NCBI GenBank assembly: GCA_035605975.1
Contig: DATNGG010000115.1
Span: 1-18,949 of the forward strand
Origin: CAIKMD01 sp035605975
GTDB taxonomy: Bacteria > Pseudomonadota > Alphaproteobacteria > ATCC43930 > CGMCC-115725
Direction: 5' to 3'
Length of the DNA: 18,949 nucleotides
Shown here: positions 15,316 to 18,949 of the stretch, piece by piece
How positions within the stretch are numbered: position 1 is the first letter of the stretch
Layout of the letters: every line of letters begins with the position of its first letter
Made by a program: the position numbers and the translations under genes
The notes under the pieces: model-generated
What the model was told of the DNA's origin: nothing
The model's database searches: none
The model's input: only the letters and a program-made list of their open reading frames with translations

Positions 15316-16184
15316 ACCCGCATCACCAGGGTTCGGCCGAAGAGCCCCGAGGGCCTGACCAAGAGCACGCCGACGATGATGACGAGCGCGACGCTGAGCT
15401 TGATCTCGGTGCCGACGACGTAAGCCCCCGCCAGATTCTCGAGAACACCGACGACAAAGCCGCCGAGCACGGCGCCCGCGGGGCTCGTCAGCCCGCCCAA
15501 GAGCGCCGCGGCAAAGGCATAGAGCAGGATGCCGCCCATCATATTGGGATCGAGATAGATGATCGGCGCCGCCATGATCCCGGCGATCGAGCCGATCGCG
15601 CTCGCCATCCCCCAGCCCAGCGCCAGCACCCAGCCGACGCGGATGCCGACCAGCCGGCTCGATACGGGATTGAGCGCGACGCCGCGCATGGCAAGCCCCA
15701 GCCGGGTGAAGCGGAAGAAGACGAAGACCAGCGTCAGGATGCCGAGCGTCACCGCGATCATGCCCAGCTCATGCGCGGACATGAAGCGGCTGGCATACCA
15801 GGCATCCGAGGGAAACGGGCTTGGAAAGGCCTTCAGATCGTAGCCGTAGATCCAGCCCGCCACGCTGTTGAAGATGAAAAGCATGCCGACGAAAACCACC
15901 ACCACCGTCAGCACCGGCTTGTCCTCGATCGGGCGCACGATGATGCGCTCGATCAGCACGCCCATGACGAAGGACACACCGAGCGTCAGCACGAAGGCGA
16001 GCCAATAAGAGAGCCCGGCCTGCACCAGCGTCCAGGCGATATAGGTCGTGAACATGGCGAGCTCGCCCTGGGCGAAATTCACATGGTGCGTCGCCTGGTA
16101 GATCATCGCGAGCGCCAGCGCCACGCTGGCATAGAGACCGCCGGTCGCGAGTCCCGACAACACCTGATGGAGAAAATTTTCCAA
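15312..16184 (-). CDS. livH: ABC transporter permease, LivH type
   Basis: The protein has 290 residues from a TTG at 16184, the first codon of (M)ENFLHQVLSGLATGGLYASVALALAMIYQ, which is where LivH proteins normally begin; GGGGAGG lies just upstream. The frame also contains a TTG at 16283 that overlaps the livF stop, but it would add a hydrophilic 33-residue leader with no match to the family. About eight membrane helices are visible, with ATHHVNFAQGELAMF near the start and the cytoplasmic loop RGVALNPVSSRLVGI. It pairs with LivM. The 95-bp gap after livF shows no other gene. Confidence 0.92.
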   Translation of the reverse strand: MENFLHQVLSGLATGGLYASVALALAMIYQATHHVNFAQGELAMFTTYIAWTLVQAGLSYWLAFVLTLGVSFVMGVLIERIIVRPIEDKPVLTVVVVFVGMLFIFNSVAGWIYGYDLKAFPSPFPSDAWYASRFMSAHELGMIAVTLGILTLVFVFFRFTRLGLAMRGVALNPVSSRLVGIRVGWVLALGWGMASAIGSIAGIMAAPIIYLDPNMMGGILLYAFAAALLGGLTSPAGAVLGGFVVGVLENLAGAYVVGTEIKLSVALVIIVGVLLVRPSGLFGRTLVMRV

Positions 16185-16279
16185 CCGCCTCCCCTCGCCG
16201 CGCCGCCATCCGGCCTCATCGCTCGTACCGGTTTCGCTTGGCGCCGCGGCTTTCAGTCGAGCCGAGGAAATACTCGCCG

Positions 16280-16996
16280 TCAATAGCCGAGATAAGAGCG
16301 CCGAACCGAAGGATCACCGCCGATGAGCGCGGCGTCGCCGCCGAGGATGATTCGCCCGGTCTCCAGCAGAAACGCATGATCCGCCAAAGCGAGCGCGATG
16401 TCGGCATTCTGCTCGACGAGCAGCATGCTCATTCCCTCGTCCTTGTTGATGGCCGCGAGAATGCGAAAAATTTCCTGCACCACCACAGGGGCGAGACCGA
16501 AGGAGGGCTCGTCGAGAAGAAGGAGCCGCGGCCGCATCATCAGGGCGCGGGCGATCGCAAGCATCTGCTGCTCTCCGCCCGACAGAGTTCCCGCCTGCTG
16601 GCGCCGCCGCTCGCGCAGCCGCGGAAAATAGGAAAAGACGCGCACGAAATCCGCCGCAATGCCGTCGCGGTCGCGGCGGGTATAGGCGCCGAGACGAAGA
16701 TTTTCCTCGACGGTCAGATGCGTGAAGGTGCCGCGCCCGTCCGGCACATGGCCGATGCCGAGCCGCGCGATCTCCTCCGTCGGCTGGCCGTCGATGCGCG
16801 TGCCGGCAAAACGGATCTCGCCGCTCGCCCGAACCATCATGTTGCAGACAGCGCGGAGCAGCGTCGTCTTGCCCGCGCCATTGGCGCCCAGCAGCGCGGC
16901 GATGCCTCGCTCTTCGACCGCGAGATCGACGCCGTGGAGAACGCGTGCGCCGCCATAGCCGGCATCGAGGCCGAGGATTTCAAGGATCGCGGTCAC
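16280..16996 (-). CDS. livF: ABC transporter ATP-binding protein, LivF type
   Basis: This ATPase has 238 residues, the usual LivF length. Walker A is GANGAGKT (37-44), the Q-loop region reads GHVPDGRGTFTHLTV as in LivF, the signature LSGGEQQ is at 138-144 and Walker B ends LLDEP at 160-164; the switch-region VEQN has the LivF-type glutamine after Glu. The start is GTG at 16996, sharing four bases (GTGA) with the livG stop, so it is translationally coupled to livG. It drives uptake together with LivG. Confidence 0.95.
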   Translation of the reverse strand: MTAILEILGLDAGYGGARVLHGVDLAVEERGIAALLGANGAGKTTLLRAVCNMMVRASGEIRFAGTRIDGQPTEEIARLGIGHVPDGRGTFTHLTVEENLRLGAYTRRDRDGIAADFVRVFSYFPRLRERRRQQAGTLSGGEQQMLAIARALMMRPRLLLLDEPSFGLAPVVVQEIFRILAAINKDEGMSMLLVEQNADIALALADHAFLLETGRIILGGDAALIGGDPSVRRSYLGY

Positions 16997-17784
16997 GCCG
17001 CCGTTCCGAGATAGGCGCGTATCACCTCTGGCGCGTTCTGTACCGCGGCCGGCGCGCCATCGGCGATCTTACGCCCGAAATCGAACGCCACGACCTTGTC
17101 GGAGACCGTCATGACGAAATTCATGTGATGCTCGACGAGCAGCACAGTGAGGCCGAAGCGCTCGCGCAAGCCTAGAATGAGCGCGCGCAGGCGCTCCACC
17201 TCTTCGTGATTGAGCCCGCCCGCCGGCTCATCGAGCAGCAGAAGCTTCGGCTCGCAAGCCAGGGCGCGCGCAAGCTCGACGCGCTTTTGCGTGCCGAAGG
17301 GCAGGCCGATGACGGGCGCATCCGCGACCGGTCCGAGATCGAGCGTCTCGATCAGCGCATCGGCGCGGGCGGCGAGCCGCGCCTCCTCGCGCGCGACCAG
17401 CGGGAAGCGCAGCGCATTGGCGAGGAACCCGCCGCGAATGCGGCTATGGCCGCCGACCAGGATGTTCTCGCGCACCGACAGGGTGCGAAACAGCGCGAGA
17501 TTCTGAAAGGTGCGGCCAATGCCGAGCGCCGCCATGCTGTGCCGCGGTTCGCGCAGGAGGTTGCGCCCCTCGAAGAGGATGCTGCCGCTTTCCGGCTCGT
17601 AGAGCCGGCTCATGCAGTTGAAAAGCGTGGTCTTGCCCGCGCCATTGGGGCCGATCAGGCCGCAGATTTGTCCAGCCGCGACCTCGAAGGAAACGCCATC
17701 GAGCGCCACTACGCCGCCGAAGCGGACCGACAGCGCGCGGATGGCGAGCAGAGGCAGGTCGCGAGCGGTGGTTTCGATGGGCAC
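16993..17784 (-). CDS. livG: ABC transporter ATP-binding protein, LivG type
   Basis: The ATPase has 263 residues from a GTG at 17784, preceded by GGGGAGA nine bases upstream; the frame runs to 17907 but that part is arginine-rich and outside the family. Walker A is GPNGAGKT (45-52), the LivG-type Q-loop is GIGRTFQNLALF, the signature is altered to PFGTQKR instead of SYGQQRR, and Walker B is LLLLDEPAGGLN. The H-loop is VEHHMNFVM. It is the first gene of the nine-gene run on the minus strand, and its ribosome site lies inside an inverted repeat (17788-17834). Confidence 0.93.
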   Translation of the reverse strand: MPIETTARDLPLLAIRALSVRFGGVVALDGVSFEVAAGQICGLIGPNGAGKTTLFNCMSRLYEPESGSILFEGRNLLREPRHSMAALGIGRTFQNLALFRTLSVRENILVGGHSRIRGGFLANALRFPLVAREEARLAARADALIETLDLGPVADAPVIGLPFGTQKRVELARALACEPKLLLLDEPAGGLNHEEVERLRALILGLRERFGLTVLLVEHHMNFVMTVSDKVVAFDFGRKIADGAPAAVQNAPEVIRAYLGTAA

Positions 17785-17787
17785 CTT

Positions 17788-17834
17788 GGCCGATCTCCCC
17801 AGTTTGCAAAACGCAATTCTGTCGGGGATCGGCC
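17788..17834 (-). promoter_or_regulatory. Inverted repeat that could hide the livG ribosome-binding site
   Basis: On the transcribed strand GGCCGATCCCC (17834-17824) can pair with GGGGAGATCGGCC (17800-17788), eleven base pairs with one bulged base. The loop holds a further small pair, TTGC-GTTTT-GCAA. The 3' arm contains GGGGAGA, the ribosome site of livG, three bases from the GTG start. It may be a translational switch in the leader of the whole run, or, as DNA, an operator for a regulator. Confidence 0.5.
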
Positions 17835-17960
17835 GGCGGCGCAACCTGGGTCGCGCCCATGCGCGGCGCGGCCGTGCGGCCCCTTTTTTGTGGCCGTGCA
17901 TCGGCAAATTCGCATAATGGGCGTAATATCGGAAAACGTGCTCGGCGGTTGGAGGCCAGG
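17835..17960. promoter_or_regulatory. Divergent promoter region between the liv-led run and the Mo-enzyme gene
   Basis: The segment around 17901-17935 is the most AT-rich part of this gap and contains CATAAT (17913-17918) and TAATAT (17924-17929), usable as -10 boxes on +, and their complements on -. No strong -35 box stands out. A short GGCC-GTGC-GGCC hairpin followed by six T lies at 17870-17889. Confidence 0.35.
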
Positions 17961-18949
17961 ATGGCGTTCGGCGAGATCAAATTCTCAACCGTGTTGTTCG
18001 GCTTGGCGCAAGCGCTGCGCTTCACCGCGCGCACCAAGCCGGATTTCGCGGCGCGCCTCAAGGAGCGCGATCTCACCGCCCAGATTCTGGCGCGCGACGA
18101 GCAGATCGGCCGCTGGTACAAGCTGTCCGGCGGCAAGCTCGCCTCCGGGCGCGGCATTCACCCCAAGCCCGATTTCACCATGTCGTTCAAGACCGCGGCT
18201 CTGGGCACGAAGCTTTTGACGCCGCCGATCGACTGGCTTGAGCAGATCAACGCGCTCAAGGATTTCAAGCTCACCATGGAGGGCGATGAAGACCTCTCCA
18301 ATTGGTTCGCCCAGACGGTGATGATGCTGCAATCCGTGCGCTGGAAGCTCGGCACGCGGCTCCCCGACGGCACGATGCGCTATTGCAACATGACGAATGG
18401 CGGCCCGGTCTTCGTTTATGTGAAGGACGGCAAGATCCTGCGCATGACGCCGATCGAGTTCGACGACACCGATCCACAGCCCTGGACGATCGCGGCGCGC
18501 GGCATGACCTTCACGCCGCCGCGCAAGACCACCTTGGCGCCGCATGGGCAAAACGCGAAGTCGATGGTCTATTCGCCCGACCGTCTGCTCTACCCCTTGA
18601 AGCGCGTCGATTTCGACCCCAACGGCGAGCGCAACCCGCAAAATCGCGGCAAGTCGCGCTATGAGCGCATCTCATGGGCGGAGGCGCTCGACATCGTTGC
18701 CGGCGAGATCAAACGCGTCAAACGCGAGCACGGGCCCGGCGCGATGGCAGTGAGCCATGGCTCGCATCATACCTGGGGCAATATCGGCTACTACCTCTCG
18801 GCGCTCCACCGCTTCAAGAACGCCGTCGGCCACACCGCCGTGCATCACAATCCCGACAGCTGGGAAGGCTGGTATTGGGGCGCGGTGCATCATTGGGGCC
18901 ATTCGCTGCGCGTCGGCCAATCCGAAACCTACGGCACGGTCGAGGACTG
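17961..18949 (+). CDS. SCP2-like domain fused to pyrogallol transhydroxylase-like molybdenum enzyme (3' end cut by window)
   Basis: The first 329 residues are visible; GGAGG lies five bases before the ATG. Residues about 15-125 are not part of the molybdenum family: GGKLASGRGIHPKPDFTMSF, and FKLTMEGDEDLSNWF, follow the pattern of SCP2 sterol/lipid-carrier domains. From about residue 140 the chain follows the large subunit of pyrogallol-phloroglucinol transhydroxylase almost without gaps: GGPVFVYVKDGKI, TFTPPRKT, DPNGERNPQ, YERISW, SHHTWGN and HNPDSWEGW. His269, Asp299 and Ser300 take the places of His144, Asp174 and the Mo-binding Ser175 of the Pelobacter enzyme, shifted by 125. The only cysteine in the cluster-binding region is Cys142, so no N-terminal 4Fe-4S cluster is expected, as in that enzyme. 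It would move or add a hydroxyl on a phenolic ring without O2. A small Fe-S subunit gene would be expected downstream, outside the window. No Tat signal is seen, so it is cytoplasmic. Confidence 0.88.
   Translation, partial: MAFGEIKFSTVLFGLAQALRFTARTKPDFAARLKERDLTAQILARDEQIGRWYKLSGGKLASGRGIHPKPDFTMSFKTAALGTKLLTPPIDWLEQINALKDFKLTMEGDEDLSNWFAQTVMMLQSVRWKLGTRLPDGTMRYCNMTNGGPVFVYVKDGKILRMTPIEFDDTDPQPWTIAARGMTFTPPRKTTLAPHGQNAKSMVYSPDRLLYPLKRVDFDPNGERNPQNRGKSRYERISWAEALDIVAGEIKRVKREHGPGAMAVSHGSHHTWGNIGYYLSALHRFKNAVGHTAVHHNPDSWEGWYWGAVHHWGHSLRVGQSETYGTVED

Noticed and set aside
17870..17889. GGCC-GTGC-GGCC hairpin plus six T as an intrinsic terminator on +
   Set aside because: The stem is only four pairs and no + strand gene ends upstream of it; it lies inside a divergent promoter gap.
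17785..17907. Longer livG reading frame with 41 extra N-terminal residues
   Set aside because: The extra part is arginine-rich, unlike LivG proteins, and the GTG at 17784 has its own ribosome site.

Overview
The window reads as a GC-rich proteobacterial chromosome segment, most likely from an alphaproteobacterium of the Hyphomicrobiales type. That placement rests on codon use, strong GGAGG-type ribosome sites and protein style; no rRNA or marker gene is present to confirm it. No tRNA, rRNA, CRISPR, insertion sequence or phage gene was seen. Almost all of the DNA is coding.

Left part (2-5274): a 5'-truncated class II aldolase on + is convergent with an MscS-type mechanosensitive channel gene broken by a 7-bp tandem duplication. 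Next, on -, come a heme-oxygenase-like diiron (HDO/CADD-type) protein and a 4,5-dihydroxyphthalate-decarboxylase-like protein, which form a two-gene unit. Divergent from them is an orphan ABC ATPase of the MalK/PotA type with no permease beside it.

Middle (5310-8601): a TRAP transporter arranged divergently, with a fused DctQM permease on - and its periplasmic binding protein on +, around a gene-free 304-bp control region.

Right part (8618-17784, all -): one nine-gene run, in order of transcription livG, livF, livH, livM, Rieske oxygenase, LigB-like dioxygenase, Liv-type binding protein, LigJ-like 4-oxalomesaconate hydratase, second LigB-like dioxygenase. Most junctions are 4-bp overlaps or gaps of 8-20 bp, with longer gaps between livF and livH (95 bp), livM and the Rieske gene (162 bp) and the binding protein and hydratase (71 bp). 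The set couples uptake of an aromatic compound to ring oxidation, extradiol cleavage and hydration of the cleavage product.

Right edge (17961-18949, +): divergent from that run is the 5' end of a gene encoding a molybdenum (bis-MGD) enzyme very similar to pyrogallol-phloroglucinol transhydroxylase large subunit, preceded by an extra domain of about 125 residues that looks like an SCP2-type lipid-binding domain.

Taken together this is a degradation locus for a polyhydroxylated or carboxylated aromatic (phthalate, protocatechuate or gallate-like), with three different uptake systems. The most unusual points are the SCP2-transhydroxylase fusion, two LigB-like paralogs that appear to have glutamine where LigB has an iron-binding histidine, an inverted repeat that would bury the livG ribosome site, and the diiron HDO protein paired with a decarboxylase. 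The substrate and the order of steps are inferences.
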